Shown: positions 44,654 to 53,417 of the stretch, one piece after another
How the letters are laid out: each line of letters begins with the position of its first letter
How positions within the stretch are numbered: the stretch's first letter is position 1
From: Phocaeicola plebeius DSM 17135
Lineage (GTDB): Bacteria; Bacteroidota; Bacteroidia; Bacteroidales; Bacteroidaceae
DNA length: 64,000 nucleotides
Reading direction: 5' to 3'
Assembly (NCBI RefSeq): GCF_000187895.1
Contig: NZ_DS990127.1
Location: 142,894-206,893, forward strand
Made by a program: the position numbers and the translations under genes
The notes under the pieces: generated by a model
What the model was told of the DNA's origin: nothing
The model's input: only the letters and a program-made list of their open reading frames with translations
Databases searched by the model: none

Positions 44654-45873
44654 GACATCGTTATTCCGTTAAACGTCTTACTCAGTTTGTCGCCGAACAT
44701 GGTCAGGTCGTTGTCGAGCTTCTGCGTGGTTATCTTTGCGTAGAGTTGGGTCGTGACTATATTCGTATGTCCCAACACACGGCTTACGCTTTCAATGGGC
44801 ATCCCCTTGCTCAAAGCTAATGTTGCGAAGCCATGACGACTGCAATGAAATGATATTGACTTGGTTATGCCACATTCCCTTATCATCCGTTTCAACGGTT
44901 TGCAGATAGACCAATAGTTCAAGCCGGGGAATATACGATTGTCTTTCTGCATCGGTCGGTAGCGTTCGACTATCTGCAAGGGTATATCCAGCAGCTTCAC
45001 TTGGAAGGCGACTTTTGTCTTGTGGCGTTTGGACAATATCCACTTCTCGCCGTTCACCTCCACGATGTTGTCATTCGTCAGTTCCTGAATGTCCACGAAT
45101 GACAAGGCGGTGAAACTGGCAAAGATGAAAATGTCACGGATGTATGCGAGCTTGCTGTCTGCAAACTCATGTGTCATGACCGCTTTCAGTTCATCCTCCG
45201 TCAGATATTCCCGTTCTTTCACATTGGGGCTGATATGAAACTGGATGAAAGGATTGCGCGGTATCAACCCGTTATAATGCGCTTTCATGACCACGCCTTT
45301 CAGCCACATACAGTTTGCCCATATCGAACCGTTCCGCAATCCGGCTTCAGTCGAGAGGTATGCGGCGAACTCCTTGATGAAATCGGGAGTAAGTTCCAAC
45401 ATGGACATATCGCTGCGTCTGTAAAACGACTTGATAAAGGCGGCTACATGGTTTCTTGCCCGTACACGTGCCCGATAGGTAGCCATTACCCTGTCTTTGC
45501 CTACCCGTTTCTTGAACACTTCGTTCTCACGGTCGAATGCTTTTAGCAGCGTCTCATACTCGCTGCCGATTCCCTGATAGGCGTTGCGCACCATCTCAGC
45601 CGTAACAAATGCCTCGCGGTCTGAAATGCGCTGGTAATGTTTGATGATTTGCGCCTTGATGTTGTCAAGGGCAAGGTTGATGTCTCGTGCCTCGCGGCTC
45701 TTGCCTTTCGCCTTGTTTCCTTTCACGTCCCAAAGCGTTTTCGGGATGTTCTGCTTACAACTGAACTGCGCCACAGTCCCGTTGATTGTCACTCGTCCCA
45801 TGATGGGGACAATACCGTTTTTCTCCTTGCTGCCGTTCACGTAGAACAGAACCTTGAATGTGCTTCTTGCCAT
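44650..45873 (-). CDS. int: Tyrosine integrase of the mobilizable element
   Basis: A 407-residue tyrosine recombinase with an arm-binding N-terminus, a core-binding SAM-like domain (about 100-210) and a catalytic domain. Visible catalytic residues are 'HCSRHGFATLAL' (His-x-x-Arg), 'LGHTNIVTTQLYAKI' (His and the nucleophile Tyr) and a Lys in 'SKRHKTKVAF'. At the place of the first Arg the sequence reads 'FTALSFVDIQEL', with Ser; the same substitution is known in IntDOT of CTnDOT. A -7 box (TAACTTTGC, 45889-45897) precedes it. Confidence 0.93.
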   Translation of the reverse strand: MARSTFKVLFYVNGSKEKNGIVPIMGRVTINGTVAQFSCKQNIPKTLWDVKGNKAKGKSREARDINLALDNIKAQIIKHYQRISDREAFVTAEMVRNAYQGIGSEYETLLKAFDRENEVFKKRVGKDRVMATYRARVRARNHVAAFIKSFYRRSDMSMLELTPDFIKEFAAYLSTEAGLRNGSIWANCMWLKGVVMKAHYNGLIPRNPFIQFHISPNVKEREYLTEDELKAVMTHEFADSKLAYIRDIFIFASFTALSFVDIQELTNDNIVEVNGEKWILSKRHKTKVAFQVKLLDIPLQIVERYRPMQKDNRIFPGLNYWSICKPLKRMIRECGITKSISFHCSRHGFATLALSKGMPIESVSRVLGHTNIVTTQLYAKITTQKLDNDLTMFGDKLSKTFNGITMS

Positions 45874-46182
45874 ACTCGTTTTTTGTTTGCAAAGTTATTA
45901 CTCAACGAGTTAGACCTTGATATGCCAACCTGTGCCACAAGCTGCCAAATACAACACGGTGTGTTAAAAATCACCATTCGGCGGGTAATGATTTGGAGAC
46001 CGTTCTTCTTCATAAATCCGCTTTCCTTTACGTTACCTCGATTTTTCGCCTGTCCTCATTTGTCTTCGCAAACGCCTTATTGACAGGCATTACGAAGACA
46101 TTTGTCCCTTTTTATTCGTCTTTTCCAGAGATTTTCCGTAAATTTGCGGCTTAAAAGTCTAATTAATGAATATAATAAAAGT
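45874..46182. other. Right end of element and PBP1A promoter region
   Basis: This 309-base stretch has no gene. It holds the int promoter (minus strand TAACTTTGC, 45889-45897), a small palindrome AACAC-GGT-GTGTT (45953-45965), the right 13-bp repeat (45984-45996), and the PBP1A -7 box (TAAATTTGC, 46139-46147). Confidence 0.6.
45984..45996. repeat. Candidate attR core repeat
   Basis: Second copy of GGTAATGATTTGG, 111 bases from the integrase start, the usual place for the att site of such elements. Confidence 0.6.
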
Positions 46183-48510
46183 ATGAGAAAGATATTTATA
46201 TATGCAATGTGGGGTTTTGTGTTCATCTGCATTGCCGCAGTTGCCATCGTTTTTACGGCTATTGCAAAAGGTAAAATAGGGTATGTTCCCCCGGTAGAAG
46301 AACTGGAAAATCCGAATCTGAAGTTTGCCACACAGGTCATTTCTGAAGACGGCAAGTTGTTAGGCACCTGGTCGCTTAGTAAGGAAAACCGCGTGTATGT
46401 AGGTTATGAGGACCTTTCTCCTCATCTGGTACATGCTTTGGTGGCTACTGAGGACGTACGTTTTGAAGACCATTCTGGTATCGATGCCCGTGCTTTCATG
46501 CGCGCGGTTATCAAGCGTGGAATCTTTATGCAGAAACATGCCGGCGGTGGTAGTACCATTACCCAGCAGCTGGCCAAGCAGTTCTATTCACCCACAGCTG
46601 ATAACGTAATGGAGCGTTTGTTGCAGAAACCGATTGAGTGGGTAATTGCTGTAAAGTTGGAACGTTATTACACAAAGGAAGAAATCCTTACCATGTATCT
46701 TAATAAGTTCGATTTCTTGAATAATGCTGTAGGTATTAAAACTGCAGCCAAGACTTATTTTGCCAAAGATCCCAAAAATCTGAAAATAGAAGAAGCCGCT
46801 ACCTTGATTGGTATGTGTAAGAATCCTTCTCTCTATAATCCCCGTCGTTTTAATGAACGTTCCCGTGGCCGCCGTAATACGGTTCTTGACCAGATGCGTA
46901 AGGCAGGCTTCCTTACTCAGGAAGAATGTGACTCCTTGCAGGCTCTTCCTTTGGTGTTGAAATTTCAGCCTGTCGATCATAAAGACGGACTGGCTACCTA
47001 TTTCCGTGAATACCTGCGTGGCGTAATGACTGCCCGTAAACCGGACCGGAGCGATTACCGTGGCTGGCAGATGCAGAAGTATTATGAAGACTCTCTGGCT
47101 TGGGAAACTAACCCGTTGTACGGTTGGTGTGCAAAGAATAAAAAGAAAGATGGTACCAATTATAATCTTTATGTAGATGGTTTGAAAATCTATACTACTA
47201 TCAATTCCCGAATGCAGCAATATGCCGAAGAAGCCGTTTATGAGCATGTAGCCAAGTATCTGCAACCTCGCTTCTTCAAGGAAAAAAGAGGACGTAAGAC
47301 CGCTCCATACACCAATGAACTTACTCCAGAGGAAGTAGAACAGATTTTGAACCGTTCTATTCGCCAGAGCGACCGTTATCGTACCATGAAGGCTGACGGA
47401 TGTTCGGAAGCTGAAATCATGAAAGCCTTTAATACTAAATACGAGATGTCTGTATTCTCATGGGAAGGAGAAAAAGATACAATCATGACTCCGCTTGATT
47501 CTATCAAATATTATAAACACTTCCTGCGAGCTGGTTTTATGTCTATGGATCCGATTACGGGACATGTGAAAGCATACGTAGGAGGACCTAATTATAACTA
47601 TTTCCAATATGATATGGCTATGGTAGGCCGTCGTCAGGTAGGTTCAACCATTAAACCTTATTTATATGCGCTTGCCATGGAAAACGGATTTTCGCCTTGT
47701 GACGAGGTTCGTAATGTGGAGCAGACTCTTTTTGATGAAAACGGAAAGGCTTGGTCACCTCGTAATAGTTCTAAGTCACATTATGGAGAAATCGTGACAT
47801 TGAAGTGGGGATTGGCCAATTCTAATAACTGGATTTCAGCCTACCTTATGAGCAAGCTTAGTCCGTACGACTTGGTTCGCCTGATACATTCATTCGGTGT
47901 ATTGAACAAAGATATCCAGCCTACAGTCTCTCTTTGTCTTGGACCTTGTGAGATTTCGGTAGGAGAGATGGTCAGTGCTTATACGGCCTTTGTCAATAAA
48001 GGCATTCGCACTGCTCCGCTTTTTGTCACTCGCATTGAAGATAATGATGGTAACGTCGTAGCCAACTTCACTCCACAAGTAAATGAAGTTATTAGTGAAT
48101 CAACTTCTTACAAGATGCTCGTCATGCTGCGTGCCGTAATCAATGAAGGTACCGGTGGTCGTGTTCGTCGTTTGTATGGTATTAAGGCCGACATGGGAGG
48201 TAAGACAGGAACAACGAACCGTAACTCTGATGGATGGTTCATGGGCTTTACTCCGTCATTGGTATCTGGTTGCTGGGTTGGAGGTGAAGAACGAGACATT
48301 CATTTTGATACAATGCGTGACGGGCAAGGAGCTTCTATGGCACTGCCTATCTGGGGGCTCTATATGCAGAAAGTTTATGCTGACAAAACGTTAGGATACT
48401 CTCCAGATGAGACATTCGATATACCGGGGGATTTCGATCCTTGCAAAGACAGATTGACAGAAATAGAAGAAGAAAATAATACACGTCTTGATGATGTGTT
48501 CTTCCAATAA
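46183..48510 (+). CDS. Penicillin-binding protein 1A, bifunctional
   Basis: About 775 residues from the ATG at 46183 ('MRKIFIYAMWGFVFICIAAV'); an in-frame ATG at 46102 lies before the promoter box at 46139 and is unlikely. A membrane anchor is followed by the GT51 domain ('ATEDVRFEDHSGID', 'GGGSTITQQLAKQ', 'KEEILTMYLNKFDFLNNAVG') and the transpeptidase domain (catalytic Ser in 'VGSTIKPY', 'SNN' in 'LANSNNWIS', 'GGKTGTTN'). It builds and crosslinks peptidoglycan and is a beta-lactam target. The mobile element sits upstream but leaves the -7 box intact. Confidence 0.95.
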   Translation: MRKIFIYAMWGFVFICIAAVAIVFTAIAKGKIGYVPPVEELENPNLKFATQVISEDGKLLGTWSLSKENRVYVGYEDLSPHLVHALVATEDVRFEDHSGIDARAFMRAVIKRGIFMQKHAGGGSTITQQLAKQFYSPTADNVMERLLQKPIEWVIAVKLERYYTKEEILTMYLNKFDFLNNAVGIKTAAKTYFAKDPKNLKIEEAATLIGMCKNPSLYNPRRFNERSRGRRNTVLDQMRKAGFLTQEECDSLQALPLVLKFQPVDHKDGLATYFREYLRGVMTARKPDRSDYRGWQMQKYYEDSLAWETNPLYGWCAKNKKKDGTNYNLYVDGLKIYTTINSRMQQYAEEAVYEHVAKYLQPRFFKEKRGRKTAPYTNELTPEEVEQILNRSIRQSDRYRTMKADGCSEAEIMKAFNTKYEMSVFSWEGEKDTIMTPLDSIKYYKHFLRAGFMSMDPITGHVKAYVGGPNYNYFQYDMAMVGRRQVGSTIKPYLYALAMENGFSPCDEVRNVEQTLFDENGKAWSPRNSSKSHYGEIVTLKWGLANSNNWISAYLMSKLSPYDLVRLIHSFGVLNKDIQPTVSLCLGPCEISVGEMVSAYTAFVNKGIRTAPLFVTRIEDNDGNVVANFTPQVNEVISESTSYKMLVMLRAVINEGTGGRVRRLYGIKADMGGKTGTTNRNSDGWFMGFTPSLVSGCWVGGEERDIHFDTMRDGQGASMALPIWGLYMQKVYADKTLGYSPDETFDIPGDFDPCKDRLTEIEEENNTRLDDVFFQ

Positions 48511-48556
48511 AACAACGGCGGGAAATTGTATATAGCAATTTCCCGCCGTTGTTTTA
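48511..48556. terminator. Bidirectional terminator
   Basis: Perfect 18-bp arms, AACAACGGCGGGAAATTG and its complement, with a short loop and a T run, lie between the convergent PBP1A and upxY-like genes. Confidence 0.88.
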
Positions 48557-48571
48557 TCTTGTTGTTCTTTT

Positions 48572-49087
48572 CTATAATTTCTTTACGTACCCCACAGGTA
48601 TTTCTACAGTAGCATAGCCCAGATGCTCAATGCGTATCATTACCTGTGAATGATCCTCCAGCTCTACCAGCTCTCCTTGAAGTCCCTTCAGACTTCCCTT
48701 GATGACTTCCACTTTTTCTCCTGGAGCTAATGGCTCACTTTGAAAACGGATAGTCTCGTCCGAAAAATCCAGCATAAACTTAAACTTTTCCATCTCCTCG
48801 TTTCGGATGATGGCAGGTCGCCGGGTCGCCGGGTCTATCAGACATCCCGTCAGTGACGGTAAGTTCTGTAATAGTTCAATACGTCCTTTTTCGTCCGTAC
48901 AGATAAAAATCAGCATGGGAATGACCACTTGTTTGATTTTCTTCTTACGGTCACTCCATTGGCGTATGACCTCTTGTATAGGCAGAAAATGGACAACTTT
49001 TAGCATTTCGAGTTTTTCTGCCGTTTTCTTCTCGTGATGCATTCTTACATAGAAAGCATACCAGTGTGTTTCTTTTTTCGCTTCCAT
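48572..49087 (-). CDS. UpxY-type NusG-like transcription antiterminator
   Basis: A 171-residue NusG paralogue: an NGN domain ('HWYAFYVRMHHEKKTAEKL', 'QVVIPMLIFICTDEKGRIEL') and a C-terminal KOW domain ('GEKVEVIKGSLKGLQGELVE'). UpxY proteins keep RNA polymerase reading through long capsule operons and are normally encoded by the first gene of the operon they serve. Here the gene is the last of the gmd-fcl unit, 5 bases after fcl, with no UpxZ beside it. It may act on the polysaccharide operon upstream from a distance, or be the remnant of another locus. Confidence 0.85.
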   Translation of the reverse strand: MEAKKETHWYAFYVRMHHEKKTAEKLEMLKVVHFLPIQEVIRQWSDRKKKIKQVVIPMLIFICTDEKGRIELLQNLPSLTGCLIDPATRRPAIIRNEEMEKFKFMLDFSDETIRFQSEPLAPGEKVEVIKGSLKGLQGELVELEDHSQVMIRIEHLGYATVEIPVGYVKKL

Positions 49088-49092
49088 TCAGC

Positions 49093-50211
49093 TTATATAG
49101 TCTGGTGATTGATACAGATACCCTTCAGGTACCATTCATACAGGCGGTGAATACCTTCGTCTATCTCCACTTTGTGGTGCCAGCCCAGGCTGTGCAGCTT
49201 GCTCACGTCGGTCAGTTTGCGCAGCGTGCCGTCCGGTTTCGACGCATCCCAGCGCAGTTCCCCCTTGAAGCCGATTTCCTTCATGATTTTCTCCGCCACT
49301 TCACGGATAGACACCTCCTTGCCCGTACCTACGTTGATGTGGCAGTTACGTATTTCCGTGATGCCGTCCGTATTCTTCTGCGCAGCATCGTATGTCTGCT
49401 TGAAATCCACGTTCAGCAACACGTGTACGCTGGCGTCTGCCATCTCCTCACTCCACAGGAACTCACGCATCGGTTTTCCCGTACCCCAGAGTGTGACTGC
49501 TTCCGGCGTAATGCCGAACTTTGCCAGTTTCTCCAGAATCTCCTGATGGGTGTTGTTTCCGTTCACCCCTTCCACCGGACGCAGGTTGATATCCTTGCAC
49601 ACCGCATCCCAGTCACCCTCATTCAGGCACTTGGCCAGGTGAATCTTACGGATCATGGCCGGCAGCACATGGCTGTTCTCCAGATGGAAGTTATCGTTCG
49701 GACCGTAAAGGTTGGTCGGCATTACGGCAATGTAGTTCGTGCCATACTGCAGGTTGAAACTCTCGCACATCTTCAGTCCCGCAATCTTTGCGATGGCATA
49801 CGGTTCGTTCGTATATTCCAGCGGAGAGGTGAGGAGCACCTCCTCCTTCATCGGTTGCGGAGCCTCACGCGGATAAATGCACGTGCTGCCCAGAAACAGC
49901 AGTTTCTTCACCCCGTGGCGGAAACTCTCTCCAATCACGTTCTGCTGAATCTGCAGGTTCTGGTAGATAAAGTCCGCACGGTATTGCAGGTTGGCCATGA
50001 TGCCTCCCACGTGTGCAGCCGCCAGAATCACCGCATCCGGCTGTTCCTCGTCGAAGAACGCCTTAACCGCCATCGGATCCAGCAAGTCCAGTTCCTTGTG
50101 CGAACGTCCCACCAGGTTATTGTAGCCCCTTTCCTTCAGGTTGTTCCAGATAGCGGAACCCACCAGTCCGTGGTGTCCCGCTACATATATCTTAGCCGAT
50201 TTGTCCAACAT
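49093..50211 (-). CDS. fcl: GDP-L-fucose synthase
   Basis: A 372-residue short-chain reductase: NAD(P)-binding 'VAGHHGLVGSAI' (about 11-22), 'STCIYPREAPQPMKEEVLL' with the catalytic Ser region, 'YAIAKIAGLKMCE' (YxxxK) and 'NLYGPNDNFHLENSHVLPAM'. It turns the Gmd product into GDP-L-fucose by epimerisation and reduction. It follows gmd by 61 bases. Bacteroides can also make GDP-fucose from free fucose, but no fkp gene is seen here. Confidence 0.95.
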   Translation of the reverse strand: MLDKSAKIYVAGHHGLVGSAIWNNLKERGYNNLVGRSHKELDLLDPMAVKAFFDEEQPDAVILAAAHVGGIMANLQYRADFIYQNLQIQQNVIGESFRHGVKKLLFLGSTCIYPREAPQPMKEEVLLTSPLEYTNEPYAIAKIAGLKMCESFNLQYGTNYIAVMPTNLYGPNDNFHLENSHVLPAMIRKIHLAKCLNEGDWDAVCKDINLRPVEGVNGNNTHQEILEKLAKFGITPEAVTLWGTGKPMREFLWSEEMADASVHVLLNVDFKQTYDAAQKNTDGITEIRNCHINVGTGKEVSIREVAEKIMKEIGFKGELRWDASKPDGTLRKLTDVSKLHSLGWHHKVEIDEGIHRLYEWYLKGICINHQTI

Positions 50212-50272
50212 AATAAACCTCCGTTTCTTAGTAGAAAAATCTCGTTTTTAACTTTTACTTTTTAACTATTAA

Positions 50273-51364
50273 CTATTTCACGATTCCCTTTTCTAGATAC
50301 TCTGCCAGGTTTGTACGGATCTGTTCTCCCGCCTTTTCCACGGCCACTTTTGCCATATCCGCATCCACCATAATCTTCACCAGTTCCTCGAAAGTCGTTT
50401 TCGACGGGTTCCAGCCCAGTTTTGCTTTCGCCTTCGTCGGGTCACCCCAGAGGTTCACCACGTCTGTCGGGCGGTAGAAATCCTCGCTGACTTCCACCAG
50501 GCATTTCCCGGTAGCCTTGTCATATCCCTTCTCGTTGATACCTTCACCCTTGAATTCCAGTTCGATACCCGCATACTTGAATGCCAGGTAGCAGAATTCA
50601 CGTACACTGTGCTGTACCCCCGTAGCAATCACAAAATCTTCCGGCGTTTCATGCTGCAGAATCAGCCACATACATTCCACGTAATCCTTGGCATATCCCC
50701 AGTCGCGCAGCGAGTCCAGGTTACCCAGGTACAGTTTCTCCTGCTTGCCCTGTGCGATGCGGGCCGCAGCCAGCGTAATCTTACGCGTTACGAAAGTTTC
50801 TCCGCGGCGTTCCGACTCATGATTGAACAGGATACCCGAGCAGCAGAACATATTGTAAGCCTCGCGATATTCTCTTACAATCCAATAGCCATACAGTTTA
50901 GCCACCGCATACGGACTGTAAGGATGGAACGGCGTATTCTCGTTCTGCGGCACTTCTTCTACCTTTCCGTAGAGTTCCGAAGTAGAAGCCTGATAAATGC
51001 GGCAAGTATCCTTCAGACCGCACAGACGCACCGCTTCCAGCACACGGAGTACTCCTGTAGCATCTACATTGGCTGTATATTCCGGTGAGTCAAAGCTCAC
51101 CTGCACGTGACTCTGTGCAGCCAGGTTATAAATTTCTGTAGGACGCACCTTGCTGATTACCTGCAAGATACTCATCGAGTCACCCAGGTCTGCATAATGC
51201 AAGTGAAAGTTCGGTTTTCCTTCCAGGTGCGCGATACGTTCGCGGAAGTCTACCGATGAACGACGAATCGTGCCGTGCACGTCATATCCTTTTTCCAATA
51301 AGAATTCGGCCAGAAACGAACCGTCTTGTCCTGTAATACCTGTGATTAGCGCTATTTTTTTCAT
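50273..51364 (-). CDS. gmd: GDP-mannose 4,6-dehydratase
   Basis: A 363-residue enzyme with '[19 protein letters not shown]', '[20 protein letters not shown]', '[19 protein letters not shown]', '[20 protein letters not shown]' and '[17 protein letters not shown]'. It converts GDP-mannose to GDP-4-keto-6-deoxymannose, the first step to GDP-fucose. It starts a separate unit: a terminator lies before it and a -7 box (TATCTTTG) at 51386-51393. Confidence 0.96.
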   Translation of the reverse strand: MKKIALITGITGQDGSFLAEFLLEKGYDVHGTIRRSSVDFRERIAHLEGKPNFHLHYADLGDSMSILQVISKVRPTEIYNLAAQSHVQVSFDSPEYTANVDATGVLRVLEAVRLCGLKDTCRIYQASTSELYGKVEEVPQNENTPFHPYSPYAVAKLYGYWIVREYREAYNMFCCSGILFNHESERRGETFVTRKITLAAARIAQGKQEKLYLGNLDSLRDWGYAKDYVECMWLILQHETPEDFVIATGVQHSVREFCYLAFKYAGIELEFKGEGINEKGYDKATGKCLVEVSEDFYRPTDVVNLWGDPTKAKAKLGWNPSKTTFEELVKIMVDADMAKVAVEKAGEQIRTNLAEYLEKGIVK

Positions 51365-51385
51365 AAAAAATAATCATTTACTCTA

Positions 51386-51393
51386 CAAAGATA
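51386..51393 (-). promoter_or_regulatory. -7 promoter box for gmd-fcl-upxY
   Basis: The minus strand reads TATCTTTG, 22-29 bases before the gmd start and just after the terminator hairpin, which indicates a separate transcription unit. Confidence 0.55.
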
Positions 51394-51396
51394 GGT

Positions 51397-51433
51397 AAAA
51401 AGCCCTGCCTGCCAATGGCAGACAAGGCTTTTT
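51397..51433. terminator. Terminator after the polysaccharide operon
   Basis: An imperfect hairpin (AAAAGCC..CTGCC with GGCAG..GGCTTTT) with a T run lies between the small lipoprotein gene and gmd. Confidence 0.65.
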
Positions 51434-51456
51434 CTTCTGATTATATACTTTCTACT

Positions 51457-51900
51457 TTAAAACTTTTTGAATCTTAGAATGGCATAATCCGATTCTAGTG
51501 TCATGTATTTTTTATCTGAAGTTATTACTTTGAATGTCGTATTCACATTGTTTAGTCCGTAAGGCTCCAGTTCCCAAGTTTCTGCAGGACGTGAATTTTC
51601 TGGTGTGTCATACGTGCTCATCTCAGCCATTTCAATGGTATGGCTCGTCTCGTCATATTGGTATCTTCCTCGGAAAGAAGTTAGTTTTTGCGGACCTTGT
51701 TTTTCTGCTACTTCTACGACCCAAAGTTGGATGCTATAGTAAATACGCTCACACGGATGTACTTGGTTGTCAGCTTTGGTAGTAAATTCCAGTAACTGCC
51801 AGTGTCCTTCTACATTGCTGTTGATAGGTTCTTTCGAACAGCTATTACATAGCATGGTCAGCATTACCAGACAAAGTGTTGTATAAAAAACTTTTTTCAT
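51457..51900 (-). CDS. Small lipocalin-like lipoprotein
   Basis: A 147-residue lipoprotein with lipobox 'LCNSC' (Cys about 21), then 'NVEGHWQLLEFTTKADN' and regular beta-strand pattern to 'SDYAILRFKKF'. It resembles the small lipocalin-like (DUF4847-like) lipoproteins of Bacteroidales; this is a weak guess. It is the last gene of the polysaccharide operon, 12 bases after wzi. Confidence 0.65.
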   Translation of the reverse strand: MKKVFYTTLCLVMLTMLCNSCSKEPINSNVEGHWQLLEFTTKADNQVHPCERIYYSIQLWVVEVAEKQGPQKLTSFRGRYQYDETSHTIEMAEMSTYDTPENSRPAETWELEPYGLNNVNTTFKVITSDKKYMTLESDYAILRFKKF

Positions 51901-51912
51901 GTTCTTTCTCTA

Positions 51913-53400
51913 TTAAAGGATGATTCCTGTTCTTTTGATGGTTAGCATTCCTCCCGTAGCATTCCCCAGGTAATTTCCCCGGTCTAACCCCAGTGCAGCT
52001 GAAGCACTCCATCCTTTAGCCCATTTCGGGGTATAGGTGGCCTCATAAAGCGAGCTGAACTGTTTTCGTTGCTGGTCGAGAGGAGTATTGTAAGTACCCC
52101 AGTGTCTGGCAAATGAAATAAGCATGCGATATCCCCATTCAGAAGAAGGCTGTCCGTTTATACCTAGATGATGTGCTCTTACGCGGTTGCTTCTGAAAGA
52201 AATGCTACAATCTTTGTTGTAGGCCGGTCCTGGAAGAAGCGGATTTCCCATTCCCATACCCAGATATTGCCAGGCCCCATAGATGTAGTGATTGTAATAA
52301 TTATCGTTGGCGCTAATCTGGTATTCAGGGAACTGTCCCCAAAATCCATCATATAATAATGAACCACTTTGGCCTTTTGTGTTTAATCCTTCCCACACGG
52401 CTGAACTGATCCAGCGATTCTTGGGGAAGGTTATTTCCACTCCAATCTGGCCATCTTTCCATCGTCCGTATTGCCAGAACATTTGCGAATGGTCTTCGAA
52501 ATAGTGTTCCAGATAAGCCCGTAACTTCCATTCGCTTAAATAATAATTCAATGCAAAGTTCCAGCTTCCTAGCATGTTTCCTTCTATATTAACCTGTTCG
52601 CCTTCAGGAGTATTACTTTCGCCAGTCTGTGGAAAGAAGGCTTTCCAGTAAGCTTTCAGGTTTTCGGGCATATCCAATACCTTTTCTGTGCTTCCGTCTT
52701 CCAATTTCAGGTATTTGTCGCCTCCGAACTGCGTAGCCATTAGAATCCCAACTTCAAATTCTAGTGGGAATTTATCTTTATTACCTAATCGTAACATTAA
52801 TGACTTGCTGTGATATAGCACGTCTTTTACAAAATATTGCCCAGGCTGTACATATTTTTTTTGCCAGCCATTTTCTGCAAATGAACCATAGGCAATATGC
52901 CCTTTAAAAGCAAGCCACTCTTTTGTACCTGGTACATTCAGGTATTCTTTTATTTCTCCTCTGATTTGCGGTACAGGCTGAGTGTTTGGTCCCTCCACTA
53001 ACATTCCGCTGCTCAATGCCGTATTTTTAGTGAGAGGAAATCCTGGGCGTTCTTTGCTCCCGATGCTTAGTGTCAGCATTTTCCAGGAAAAATCACCGTA
53101 AATCTGATGAATAAACACGTCTTGAGCCTGGTGTATTCCTCCTGCCATGTCTAGTCCAGCTTCAATGCGCCATCCGTGTTGAAACTGTTTACCGTAAGTG
53201 ACTCCTGCCAACAGGTATCCTGAATTGGGATTTGTACTGCCCAGCCCGTATCGGTTACCAGTGAACCAAAGTGGAGCATATGTACCACCTCCGGCTGTAG
53301 CTCCTAATTCTACATGGTAGGTAAGAGACGTGTTCTCAGTCTGTGCTTGTATTAAGCTACTGGATAGTATAGAGAATAATAAAATTGCTTTTAGTTTCAT
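51913..53400 (-). CDS. Wzi-family capsule assembly outer-membrane protein
   Basis: A 495-residue exported protein (signal peptide about 1-19, 'AILLFSILSSSLIQAQ') with the strand pattern of the capsule assembly Wzi family: 'YHVELGATAGGGTYAPLWFT', 'HGWRIEAGLDMAGG', 'FSWKMLTLSIGSKERPGFPL', 'YYLSEWKLRAYLEHYFEDHS' and a final strand ending in 'LTIKRTGIIL'. Wzi forms an outer-membrane barrel that binds or organises surface polysaccharide. It is 17 bases after the Wzz-like gene. Confidence 0.85.
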   Translation of the reverse strand: MKLKAILLFSILSSSLIQAQTENTSLTYHVELGATAGGGTYAPLWFTGNRYGLGSTNPNSGYLLAGVTYGKQFQHGWRIEAGLDMAGGIHQAQDVFIHQIYGDFSWKMLTLSIGSKERPGFPLTKNTALSSGMLVEGPNTQPVPQIRGEIKEYLNVPGTKEWLAFKGHIAYGSFAENGWQKKYVQPGQYFVKDVLYHSKSLMLRLGNKDKFPLEFEVGILMATQFGGDKYLKLEDGSTEKVLDMPENLKAYWKAFFPQTGESNTPEGEQVNIEGNMLGSWNFALNYYLSEWKLRAYLEHYFEDHSQMFWQYGRWKDGQIGVEITFPKNRWISSAVWEGLNTKGQSGSLLYDGFWGQFPEYQISANDNYYNHYIYGAWQYLGMGMGNPLLPGPAYNKDCSISFRSNRVRAHHLGINGQPSSEWGYRMLISFARHWGTYNTPLDQQRKQFSSLYEATYTPKWAKGWSASAALGLDRGNYLGNATGGMLTIKRTGIIL

Positions 53401-53417
53401 AGAGGGAGTACATAAAG

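Larger units (their letters stand above)
32944..45996. mobile_element. Integrative mobilizable element, about 13 kb
   Basis: The 13-bp sequence GGTAATGATTTGG occurs at 32944-32956 and again at 45984-45996. Between the copies lie a tyrosine integrase at the right end, a replication and primase pair, MobC and MobA, and RteB at the left. Removing one repeat and the DNA between joins pyrB and the PBP1A gene as a normal divergent pair with about 410 bases between. No coupling protein or mating-pore genes are present, so transfer would need a helper such as a CTnDOT-type element. The exact ends are inferred from this repeat and not proven. Confidence 0.75.

Noticed and set aside
32944..45996. A complete conjugative transposon of the CTnDOT type
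   Set aside because: No tra genes, coupling protein, rteC or tetQ are present; only rteB and a piece of rteA are.
46102..46182. N-terminal extension of PBP1A by 27 residues
   Set aside because: The extension lies across the -7 box at 46139-46147, and the conserved anchor begins at the ATG at 46183.
49066..50265. A 399-residue plus-strand reading frame opposite fcl
   Set aside because: It is an antisense shadow of fcl; the translated sequence has no recognisable domain, while fcl has all its motifs.
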